Both the position numbers and the translations under genes were made by a program. 64,000 nt of DNA from NCBI RefSeq assembly GCF_030272615.1, contig NC_081405.1:608270677-608334676 (forward strand), given 5' to 3'. Below are positions 21,824 through 33,039 of this stretch, piece by piece. Each line of letters opens with the position of its first letter. The stretch's first letter is position 1. The notes beneath the pieces are model-generated. The model was given only the letters and a program-made list of their open reading frames with translations, made no database searches and was not told the DNA's origin. Source of the stretch: Cryptomeria japonica (Eukaryota; Streptophyta; Pinopsida; Cupressales; Cupressaceae).

Positions 21824-24303
21824 GAAGAGATAAATTTGATTTTTTTGCTGATAAAAAAATATCTTTAATTGAATTTAATACAAATCGTAGTGTTTTTGAA
21901 GGACTTAGACAATAGAAATTTCCATTGAAGGAGCAAGGGGCAATTTGCATACAAGCAACCTATTGTACTTGGTATGCTACTACTTTAAATATAGGTAGTA
22001 TCTACTTGGTGATTGGTATCAAACCTTTCATAGATTTTCTCTGTAGTCAAGGTTGAATTTTGGTGTCTTGGTAAATGTGGATCAGGATTTCAGCTTTGAG
22101 CTTCACTATCTCAAAATCCAATTAATGGAGAGACACTACTTGTGGTCAAATCGCTATTCTTCATTTAATTTCCTAGGCATGTATCAAGAGCAATTCTATA
22201 ACTGTTCGTTGTGTTTATGTTTCTATTCTTAGATTTAAATTGCTTAACATCTCAAGACTCCCCCTTTTATTTGGCATTTTGCATTGGCTGTAATTATAGA
22301 TTGCATGTACTAAGTATTTTTTCTATGGTCATGTGCTTTTTGGTAGAAGGTAGAACATTATAATGTATTGCCGCTTAATATTTGTCATTGGCTAGTTGCC
22401 ATATCTCTCTAGGGTGAACCTACTATGTGGAACCTTTTTCTTTCCTTACAATTGTGAACTGGAATTATTATTAACATAGTAGCCAATAATTTTTTTTTAT
22501 CTGTGCTTAAATGTGGTTTTCTAACTATTATTAAATAGCATTAATACTTGATCTAATAATAGCATTAATACTCGATCTTTGGCATATTGAATTGCTTATC
22601 AAATTGAATCCAAACATCTAGTTTCAGGATTGTTAGGATGTGGAGATATCACCATCTTAATAGCAAGTGATTAGAATCTCTTATTCACTGAATCAAACAA
22701 GTCCATAGCCTTTGTGTAATCTATTTTAATACCTCATTTCAGACAAAAAATTAATTGAATGCTGCCCCCTAGTATTCAATTTCACCCTCCTCTTCATACA
22801 TATTTCAATAATAAAAGCAATAATATATTTGCAATGGAAAATTATGAGCAAAAGGGAGAGCTTTGGGTGCTAGGAATTATAGTACATGTCACATTCTGAT
22901 TATTTGCAAAAACTTTCCCTTATCAATGTTGTTATTGCAACGTGTTTCATTATGTCTCATGGATTTTGAAGATGCAAAATTTTTATTGTTTTCTTGCTGA
23001 AATGACTCTATTGGCTATTGATTATTTGGATCATTTAAAAGCCTGGACAAACATGGAGTAATAAAAGAGGGATTGGCAAATGCAGATATTACTCTGGTTA
23101 TCTATCAACGCTGTTACTTTGAACCCTTCACAGTACAAACGTAAATTCACATTACAAGTAGAATTGTTTTTGTTATCTCACAATACATTTTTTGTCTTCA
23201 AGGGAATATAAACCAGGTTAAGCACACCCTCTTCATGTCTAGGACTATCATGCCTGAACCTATATTTGAATGCTTTCTCTCAAGAGACTATCATACTTAT
23301 TTGCTACTCCTATTACAAACTTGAGTACTATCACATGTTTTATTCTTCATTCTTCATTCTTCAAGATATTCATTCTCTTGCAGCAAACCATGTCACTTTT
23401 CTGAAGCCACTGATTATGTTCTGTCCATGACTATTGGTTTGCATTATTTCTGCATGGTGACCTTACATTTTTGTAGTCCTGTAATTGCAAATGACATTTA
23501 ACTTATCATAATTATTTTTGTATTAACTTAACAATGGGCATACACAAAGACACAACTATCACTGTCATTATTTTTAAAGGACTATCATAGAATGATTTTT
23601 CTTCTTCTTGTCATTCTTCTAACTATTGATTCACCACACCAAATACCCACATTTCTTGTCTGCGATTGCTTGGTTGGAACTACGCTGCTTGCAGCTCTTG
23701 TTTTTATCACTGCTATTGCTTTTCAGAGAGTTCTATTGGAAATCCAAGAATTTGATTTGGCTTTTCTTTTCCTATTTTATTTGAGCTCAAAGTTGATAAA
23801 GAGAAAATATTATTACCATGTCTAATTATATTATATTTCTTATAACCAGCAGTTTCAAATGTCATAATACAAAGTAGAAATTTCCTTAGACTTTTGAATA
23901 ACAATAGCTATTTGGACAATGAGTTCCATCGAGAGAAGAGTAATTTGTGGTTTCTACAACCTCTGTTGTCAGGTGTCTTTGTGGAAATTTTTATATTACT
24001 TGCTTCTAGTTTGACTAGGGAACCATTTCAACACAATCCTTAAGGATCACAGTGATTTATATTCTCCTTTGAGAGAAGATTGTCATTGACAAGTTTGAGA
24101 GAATTTCGTATTGTTTAACAATTCAATTAAACCATTAAAAAATGGTAGACCAAATAGATTTTTGCATTGGTTGCAAATAGAATAATATATTCAGTGCATG
24201 GACATAATTTTACAATGTTATATTTTTTTGTCTAATTATAAAACTATTATTTTTTCATTACGGGAATAACTTTCTATTAATAAAGAATGCGAATAAACAA
24301 TTG
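21824..24303. other. AT-rich spacer
   Basis: No gene is recognised. A short local duplication of AATAGCATTAATACTYGATC lies near 22534-22579. The 77-codon plus frame at 23592-23825 is hydrophobic and unmatched. Confidence 0.35.
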
Positions 24304-24637
24304 TGAAGAAATGAAGAATTCAGAAGATAAACAAAATAAATGCATAACACGAGCTTTTAACATGGTTCACCAAAATGGCTACATCCACTTGAAATAGGGG
24401 AACTCTCTCATTAATCTTAGTTTTGAATAAAAATACATTACAACATCTTCTCCTATCTCCTAACTTAAAGTAAACATTACTCATTCAACTCTTAAAGACC
24501 TTTCAAATGAAAGTTGAAAGGTTACAAGACATGGAGGGAAAATAAGGAGAAACCATTGGGCTTCATATTTCCAACACTTTTCACCCAGCTAATTAATCCA
24601 ATAGCTAATCTATTATATAAATTTTAATTTTCTAACA
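24304..24637 (-). repeat. Probable copia-type LTR remnant, minus strand
   Basis: Read on minus, the stretch begins TGTTAGAAAATT and is preceded by a purine-rich AAGGAGTGG, like the polypurine tract and 3' LTR junction of copia elements. It contains the GTGGATGTAGCCATTTTGG and GTGAACCATGTTAA motifs common in plant LTRs and ends near CTTCACA. I could not find matching 5-bp flanks, so the left end is approximate. Internal sequence of the same element would lie to the right (from 24638). Confidence 0.4.
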
Positions 24638-27559
24638 ACCACTCCTTAAGATTTACATTATCAAAAAGAAAAATATTATACCTGCATTGACTTAACTTCT
24701 CTATCTAGGCAAATGTCCTAGTTATCCAACTCTCCATCAGCATCAATTGAAACTCCTCATGTTTGGGTAAACCTTTTGATTATCCAATATTTACCTATGA
24801 ATTTGGACACACTTAATTATATGCAAGAAAATTACCAACTAACACTCAAATATCCATAGCCACTAGTTTGTCGATTCAACTCTCCACAAGACAATAAGTC
24901 AATAAGTTTGTGGATCCAACTGTCCACACACCAACAAATTAATGCATGGTCTATCTTGCCCTTGATGTGACTATAGATTAAATTGATACTCCTCATGCAA
25001 TACATCATCTTTGAGAGAGAAGCTAGCTCAAGAAAATAAATATTTTCTCCTGCCCCCATTTCTTCCAATCTCCAATCTGTCTATGTTACTCTTCAACTAC
25101 CAAACATCTTCAAAGACCACCTTAGGTCTAACATAGATGTAATGAGTAAAATAACTATATTTAGCCACAATTAAATGCAAATAATAGGTGTTGGGCTCAA
25201 CTAAAAATGCATATCATCCTCTCTTACACACACACACTTCAAATTTGAATGTCTAACAATAGATAATCACACCAAACAATGAAATCAATATTTTAATTTT
25301 ATTTGAAGGAAAATAATCACTCCCAATAATAATATTTATATACACAACAAGATTAAAATAACTCAACAATTAATTTTCATAGATCGTAATTAAATTCAAG
25401 ACTAGATAATAATCATGGCATTATTTTGTTGCTCCATTTTCCACACCAAGATGCTAATTTTATCTTAATAAAACTACTAAAATATTTTTGGGTTTTATTA
25501 TCCTTGACATTAGATTTTTAATATATTTTGAGTTTTTAAATTTCATTAGGAAATTGAAAAGATATAATTTTCATTAAACTTGCATTACGTTGCTATTAAG
25601 ACAACATGTCAATAGATAATATAAACACCCAACAAATAGTTAAAAAAATCCTCTATGTATTCCAACATCTCATATGTCTACCTTTGTAGACTTTATCATT
25701 TTCTTATTCCATGGTTTGCCATTTTGGGTTTTCCTAATAGAAACTCTAATGGACTCCTTTGAATCACATCATGATAACCAAAAAATATTAAATCATGTTG
25801 TTAATTAAATATGCAATGCCTTCTTATATTGCTCAAGTTCTTTTTCCTACACAATCTTGCATATTTCAATACAACACCAGAAATGTCATATGTTCTTAAT
25901 CACCCATTATTCAAATGTAGTACTTTAGCAAAGAATCAGCTTCCTCTTCGCATAGACAGTCCTCATAGATATTTAATTTCTTGTAATAGTTTCTTTCTTT
26001 TTACCAGAGAAAAAATATTTCTTGTTTTTTATATCATGTTAGAAAATGATAGAGCATACAAATTTTTGCACATATAAAACTATCACTACAAATCAGCATA
26101 ATCTTACAATGCTACACTTTAGCTATTACAAAACTTTTATTTTTTTGGTTATAAGAATAACTTTCCATCCAAATAACTAACCTAATTTAACTAATTCAAA
26201 ATATGTAAACCCTAATTTCCTAGCACTAAACTTATCCACGCAATCGTTTTAAATTCCTACAATACTCATCTTTAAACCCATTTCTACATGTTTTACCAAA
26301 ACTATGAAACATATAAGATATATGAGGGTGGAATGCAATATTCCTTCAATTTTGATGCCTTTGGTACATATCTTAATAATAAGAGATAGATTATCTTCTA
26401 TATGGTTTTCTATGTTGATTAGACTATTGATATGTGACGGGAATGTGATCCTAGGGCTATGCATGCATACGAAGATCTCAAATCTCCATGGATATTTATT
26501 ACGTTCATGAATAGGCTTAGTTTTAGTTCTAAATAGGATAAATAAGTTGTTTGGGATTCTATCTTCCTTTTGTTGCAATAGAATTGAGATGAATATACGT
26601 ATGATCGAGGTTTAATGATAATAAAATGCTGACTTCCACCAATGACAATAAATAACTAAAGAAAAATATAACACGGTAGACTAGATATAGAAATGAGACA
26701 TAAAAAAAAAGCTTGGATCTAAAAAATGAGGTTGAATGTGCTAGATTGGTATACTGGGAACCTTATTTTTAGGACTGTGCTAATAGAAAGGATTAATTTC
26801 ATAGTTAGGAGGTCCCACAAGTATGTCTCTTAGATATTTAAATAGAACTAGTGGCACATGTGTAGTTTGTAATAGTCTAAGCTTTCTTGCATATTCATTG
26901 TTTGTCATAACTTGTAACAATCTTCTTTATACTCCTATAATACTTTTCATATCAGATTTGAATTTGCAGACATAGAAAATGAAAAAAAAAGTTTATGCTA
27001 TAAAGGGGCTTTCCTAAGTCAAACTCCATATTGGTGTTCCTACTTCCACAACAACTACTAGTCAATAAAAAGTTATCAATCAAGAAAAAAGCTCCCCTGC
27101 ACAGTGTAAGAAAACACAAACTAAGGAAAAACTATGAATGAAGAAGTATGTGCCAAATGCAATGTCATATTCAACACAAATCAAACAAGACTGACCACCT
27201 TAAAACTCAAAGGTGAATATTGGCAGAAACTCTCTAGCTAGAAAGGGGAAGTAGAATTATTAGCTTAGATACTATGTTGGTGTCACCTAAGAATAGCAAT
27301 CTGTAAACTAAATAACCTTCACAATGTAGAGAGAAGAAACACAAAGATGCTATTTCACCAATGAGAAAATAATGAAATTGAAATATCAAAAAATATACAA
27401 ACACCTCGTATAAATAACAAAGGTGTGATGAGGTATGAACTAACTACCTACAACGAAAATTGAATGCAGTATGCACAATATTAAATGCAAAGTGACTAAT
27501 ATCTAACAATGAGATATGGCCCTATTATAAGGATAATCTAGAATAGCGCCACGACTAAT
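24638..27559. other. AT-rich sequence, probably decayed repeat
   Basis: No clear domain is visible. Part of it may be the eroded interior of the minus-strand copia element bounded at 24637. The 24160-24275 stretch weakly resembles 26055-26165 (TTTTACAATG...AATAACTTTC in both). Confidence 0.25.
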
Positions 27560-27960
27560 TAAACTTAAGTCTTGTGAATGGGATAAAATCACATTCATAT
27601 CAACACCTCTAACCATCTTGCATTCTACATCATAAAAGACCACTTGCACACTTGAATCTATTAGTTTTCTTGTAGATTATGAATTTCATGCGAACATAAA
27701 GATATTTAGAACACTATTAATTCCTTTTATTCTAACATTAGAAAACCTCATTCAAATTCTTTCATGATAAAAATATTTAAGTGACAATCATCACCAAAAT
27801 ACATATTACATCCATCAATTTCTTCAGATTCAAAAAATTAATCTCTATTAGAAAGGATAAGAAAAGATGCATCTAAATCGATTAACACCATATTCTTACC
27901 TACAAGGGTATTGACAACATGGACAATTGTCACCTTGGCCACCCTACAAACAACTTGCAA
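27560..27960 (-). pseudogene. Copia protease-region fragment
   Basis: On minus, one frame reads LDASFLILSNRD, a stop, FFESEEIDG, then MYFGDD. This parallels the copia protease and pre-integrase segment (usual form D-S-G-A-S-F...S-N-R-D-W-F...G-D-D). The active-site triad is altered (LDA in place of DSG) and stops interrupt the frame. A later QVCKWSFMM segment fits the next conserved block. It has the same orientation as the LTR remnant at 24304-24637, so both may belong to one element, but that is inference. Confidence 0.45.
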
Positions 27961-28623
27961 TTACTTTAAGAGGACATGAATATTAATAAAATCGAGGACA
28001 TGACTATTAATAAAATCGACAACAATCGATAGCACCGCACAAGTTGGTGAGTAAAATCCAAATGATAATAACCATAAGATGGCCCTATGATTTTCACGTG
28101 TTATAGGTGGCAATGGATTGTCCTTTAATACCAACGTGAGGGCTCATGACATTTTGTTGCCATCCTCATTGCTTGAACTCGCTCACTATAATGGACACAT
28201 CGTATGTCTAGTTTCTAGTCGCTACCAAATGACATTTTTAGGCCCAGCGACAAAGCACAGGTTCAATATAGTTTCTAGGTTAGGACCCACAATGGGCTCA
28301 TCTTAGTGGATGTTTGATTGGTCCCCGGGGAGGCATTTTATATTGTAGAGGATAGATATAGAGTATATATTCTTGCTTCATTGTTTCCCTTATCTACCTC
28401 AATGAAGAAAATGAGATGGTGAGGGATTTTGTCTAGGCACTTGTGAAAAATAATTTTATTAGGGGCTTGGAGGATGTGCTATATACTGTGTGACTAAGTG
28501 TTGTGATTCTGGTTGCCATGGATCTCTAGCGGGTGCGTGAGGATTGCAATGCAATGGCTTGGCATACCTTCCTGGCCAATTTTCAATAACATGCAAAGGT
28601 AGCTAAAGACTGCTCATTCTAAA

Positions 28624-28720
28624 AAAAATATCTTCTCTGCAAGAGTTGAACTCACATGACCTCTCCCACCAACATATTATTCTCATACCAATGTGATATC
28701 TATCTTATAATTTCAATTGG
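28624..28720 (-). mobile_element. Possible tRNA-derived SINE
   Basis: On minus, CACATTGGTATGAGAATA is followed by GTTGGTGGGAGAGG and GTGAGTTCAACTCTTGC. The last resembles an RNA polymerase III B box (GGTTCGANTCC) and the first is tRNA-like. No tail or target-site duplication was identified. Confidence 0.3.
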
Positions 28721-28761
28721 ACGCTCTTTTCTTTTCCTTTGTCCAAATTCTTTCTACATTG

Positions 28762-28846
28762 GGATATGTTATTAGCAGTCTACATTCTTTGTCCCCTACG
28801 CAAAAGTAATACCCTTGAGATATGTTATTAGCAGTCTACATTGGGA
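28762..28846. repeat. Short direct repeat, 60-bp period
   Basis: GATATGTTATTAGCAGTCTA followed by CATT occurs twice, about 60 bases apart. This is a local duplication without coding potential. Confidence 0.7.
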
Positions 28847-28849
28847 ACA

Positions 28850-30445
28850 GGTATGTGGCGGATGCATTACTCACAACATTATGCCTTATGCCTTTCTGTG
28901 AACATTATTGCTTTCTGTGTGAGCATTATGCACTGTTTTGAGCTTCCGTACTTTCTGTGCATGTATATCAAATTTTTACACAAACCTATTTCTGTTCTTG
29001 ATTGACGTTACCTAATTCTGTTTTGGGCTTTCTCTGCCACCTTCAATTGTATTTTTTTTCTCTATCCTTTTCTCCCTCTTCGTCTGAGGATGTTGCCAAC
29101 CAAGTGGACATCAAATACATTCTCTGAGATATGATCAATTATTGAATGGCCATTATTGTGTTGTGGAGAACCTGCCGACCGTGTTGTTTATACTTTGGCA
29201 GTCCAAATTCAATATTTAAATTTGTGACAGTCCCAATTCAATTTTTAAATTTGAGTGTAGTTTTAATAAGTTAATGAATTATTATTTGCAGTCCACCGTC
29301 ATATTCTGTCGGTTTGAATAAGGAATCATTTTGGAATACATTAATAATAATAATAAAGATTTGAACAAGTCTTTACATATTTTGGATTTTTTTAATGAAG
29401 TTTTGTCATCCCAAATATTTCCAAGACTTATGTTATCTTTCAAAATAAGGAATATGAATGAGTATCATAAATAAATATATCTTCATGCCTATTATTTCTT
29501 CTATTTTTCCAACCAAATATGAATAACCATTACATGCATCTGTAAATGATCTAGATAGAATTTCATAAGTTGGAGCATCATTATAGTTTGAATAAGAAGA
29601 CTTTTTTTTGACAATGCTAAAATTACAATAAAAAATAACTATCAAGTGAGTGGATAACAGTTCATATTTCATATCATCAAACTAAAATAATATCAATGTA
29701 TATAGTTGCCTGAAGTATGGAACCTTTTAACTCTTTATCGTTAGTTATTATTTTTACTTCAGATTTATTTAAGTTAACTTTACAATTCATTTAGTTTAAA
29801 ATATGTCATTGTATTTAATTTTATTTAATATCAAGTATGTTCATAGATCAATATAATGATAATTATATAACATATATAAACATAGTTCATATTAAATAAA
29901 ATTATGAAAATTGTTTTGATATTTGAAAAATGATTTCATTTTTTTATAATTTATACAATGAAAATAAATTTATTGTAAAATTAATTGAACTCTACATTTT
30001 TATTAAAGTTGGAATTGAAAATTTATAGACATAAAAACCATATCTCCTTACATTAGGATTTTCTTATGTCACCTCCTTTTTTATTTTAATTAGATTAAAA
30101 ATAACGAGATTGTCCTATTCAATATGTTATATTAGATAAATATCTATACCTTATTCTAAAGGTTCAATCTACATTTCATTGTACTTCATGTAGTAAATTC
30201 CTTAATCACTTTGATTATTTGAAGAAGAAGGTTGATTTTATCTCGCATCTGGGAAGTCACAGATTTTTTTGGCTAACAATACTAATTTTCTTTAGTTTTA
30301 ACTTTATGAATATTTGACATCATAGTTATTTTAAATTAATATTATATATCAAAATTAGTACATTATATGCATAAGCTTCTCTTATATAGCTTTTGTAATC
30401 ATGGTTTTTTTGGACTCAATTTGGTTAGTGATACTTGTTCACAAA
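28850..30445. other. AT-rich spacer
   Basis: No gene is recognised. A short duplicated motif, CAGTCCAAATTCAA / CAGTCCCAATTCAA, lies at about 29200-29250. Confidence 0.35.
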
Positions 30446-30860
30446 ATGGAGGTGAGTGTAGGAATGAAAGTGGAGGTGTGTAGTGAAGAGGAGGGATTCA
30501 GAGGAGCATGGTTTGAAGGAGCTATCATTGCATTTGGAAATGACAGTCATGACAAGAATACATTATTTTTTCAATATGAAAAATTTATTACAAATGATTC
30601 AAATGGGGAGGCACTAGTGGAGGAGCTATATTTGAAGAATATGACCCATTCCACCATACAAGAAGATTCCCATCAACTTCTCACTTGGCTTCACAGTCGA
30701 AGCATTTGGCACTGATTGTTGGTGGAGGGGTATTATTCAGAACAAATTTATATCACCTTTTGATGGGGAGACCTTTCAAATATACTTTCCTGGTACTTGT
30801 ACTATGAAAGCTTATCCTAACATTGACCTACACCCTGCTCAAGAATGGATTGGAGGGTAA
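30446..30860 (+). pseudogene. Agenet (Tudor-like) domain gene relic
   Basis: From ATG 30446 the frame reads MEVSVGMKVEVCSEEEGFRG and AWFEGAIIAF, then LFFQYEKF and EALVEELYLKN. This is the plant Agenet pattern: G-x-x-V-E-V-x-S-x-E-E-G-F-x-G-A-W-x-x-A. A one-base frameshift near 30644 moves the continuation to another frame, which reads PIPPYKKIPINFSLG and FGTDCWWRGII. The last part is the W-W-x-G-x-I core of a second Agenet repeat. That frame continues DGETFQIYFPGT to a TAA at 30858. Agenet proteins bind histone tails or act as nuclear adaptors. The frameshift and early stop make this a probable pseudogene. An upstream alternative start at 30401 adds only hydrophobic residues. Confidence 0.65.
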
Positions 30861-32293
30861 TGGAAATAACTACAATGGGACCTTCAACAAATCTTTAAGT
30901 AAAGAGACCTTAAGAAAATAGGAAGCCAATGGTTAAAGAAAATATATTGGAATGTTTAGAAGAAAATTTGATGTAATATGTTTTTGTTAAAATTTTCTTT
31001 AATGACTATCAAACAAATCATTATAAGTTGATGCAAAATGTTGTGTTCAAATTTGCTTCAATGAAAATTGAGTAACATATTATTTGTTTATGTAATACAT
31101 TGTGTTCAACTTTTCTTCAATTCCTATTAAATATTTTAGAAAACTCCTGCATTGCTTAATTGTTATTTATTTCAATAAAAAAATGAATATTAGCTGAAAA
31201 ATATTTTCTTAAAGATACATATCAGTTGTTTTTTAAATTTCCACTAAGTGTTTTGGGATGTTACATATGCTATTAGAGCTACCAAGTTTGATAGTGAACC
31301 TTAGTCTCACCACAAAAAAAATTTAGTAGAAACTTAACATACACTATTGTGCTTCACAGGGTGCAGTTGTGATGAACAACTTGGAAGAAAGTTCGAAACC
31401 CCTTATGGGTTCACCTTTGGAAACTTTGGCTAAAGCATGACTATAGATTTTTTTCATTTCCCTTGAATACATAGACAATGGTTGAGGTGATTGAATGGCT
31501 TCGAAGAGAAAGATGTGATTGGCCAACTACCAACAAAGCAACATTCAAGGCATCCATTTTTAAGAAACTTGGAAATTGAAACTAAACCTGAGCTTAAGAA
31601 ACCACCTGAGAAGGGTGAAACCACTATTGAGCCTATCAAACACCATGTAACTTCTCTCCATTATTAAGATGAATCCATCAGACGAAGTGATAGTGACTCC
31701 TAAATGAGAGTCTACAAAAATTTGTAACTATTATGATTGTAATCAGTTTTGGATTGTAAACTCTATTTTTGAAATACGCTCTTATTATATATGTATATAT
31801 AAGTAAAAGTTGGAATGGATCTAATAAGCTTAAATTATTTTTTTTCAAATAGGAAAAACATCCATGACATGAACAATTCCACAAATAATTTACGAGATTC
31901 TCAAGACTATGAATAATTTTTTGATGACAAATAGTTAAAAAAATTGATTCTTAATTTAGTTAAAATATTAAGTAATACATTGCTACTTGATGCAAAATGT
32001 TGTGTTCAGATTTCCGTTTAATTTCTATTAAATGCTTTAATGAATTATGTTTGAATTTTATTCAATGCATATGAAATGTTTTATTAAATTGTGTTCAAAT
32101 TTTTCTCAATTATTATTACATACTTTACTATGACTATTAAGTGTTTGATAGTTTATTTTATGCATATTTTATATTACTAATGTTAATATTTTTTAATTTT
32201 ATGTTGTAACTATTTATGGATATTTTCATTCTCATAATTCTAAAATACTAACTTTAATTTAATTTTATTTATATTTAGAAAATAATCAAAACC
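30861..32293. other. AT-rich spacer with possible coding relics
   Basis: Around 31330-31660 the plus strand gives protein-like pieces in shifting frames, for example VIEWLRR and KKPPEKGETTIEP, interrupted by stops. They may be further relics of the Agenet gene or of another gene; no domain is recognised. Confidence 0.2.
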
Positions 32294-32521
32294 ATGGATG
32301 TTTCTAAAAATGCATCAAAAATTGTTGTTGCAAGCCTAGATGTATCTGTGAATTCAAATGAATTCATTGAGAACCATATTGAGAAATGTGTGAGAATAGT
32401 TTTGGAGTGTTGCAACAAAATTGTCAAAGGATATGAAAACATAGCCTTAATGATTGATGATGTTGAAGAATTGGAAATATTAATAGAAGATGTTGTGAAA
32501 AAAGTTAAGTTTGCACAATAG
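32294..32521 (+). CDS. Small ORF, 75 aa, unknown
   Basis: The frame starts MDVSKNASKIVVASLDVSVN and ends DVVKKVKFAQ before TAG. It is acidic, Val/Ile/Glu rich and likely helical, with an EELEILIEDVVKKV heptad-like stretch. I recognise no family. It sits alone in AT-rich DNA about 1.4 kb right of the Agenet relic. It could be an exon of a lost gene or a chance frame. Confidence 0.25.
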   Translation: MDVSKNASKIVVASLDVSVNSNEFIENHIEKCVRIVLECCNKIVKGYENIALMIDDVEELEILIEDVVKKVKFAQ

Positions 32522-32587
32522 CATCAAAATTTCCAGATTGTTTAAAAGAAATATATTGTGATCATTATGAGAACAAGGATCAAAATA

Positions 32588-32629
32588 CCATCCTCATCAG
32601 TGAAGAATCCATCCTCATCAGTGAAGAAT
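32588..32629. repeat. Short tandem duplication, 21-bp unit
   Basis: CCATCCTCATCAGTGAAGAA followed by T is present twice in tandem. Confidence 0.8.
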
Positions 32630-33039
32630 TTTTTATGTATTTACATCATTACAATAAAGTATTGTTCATTTAGTTACTTCTTGGGCGGCCTTTAATAATT
32701 CTTAAATATTGAATTTTTTTGTAGTTCAAAGGACATGGATGTATATTTGAAAACAAAAGTTTGTATTACGTAAGGATAAGATATTTAATTTTACTAATAA
32801 ATAAAACTATGCAAAACTATTATTATTTATCTTTCATAGAAAATATATTTTTTAATATTATTTTTCATACACATGGTTTTCTAAAATTTGTCACATTAAG
32901 TATATTTTACAAGTGAATGTGTTGTAAATATATAAAATAGAATTCTCAAATAACAACAATAGATAATGAATGTATATAATAATAATTGTCACAATAGATA
33001 ATAATAACAATATTTCTAATATTAATTATTCAATATTTT

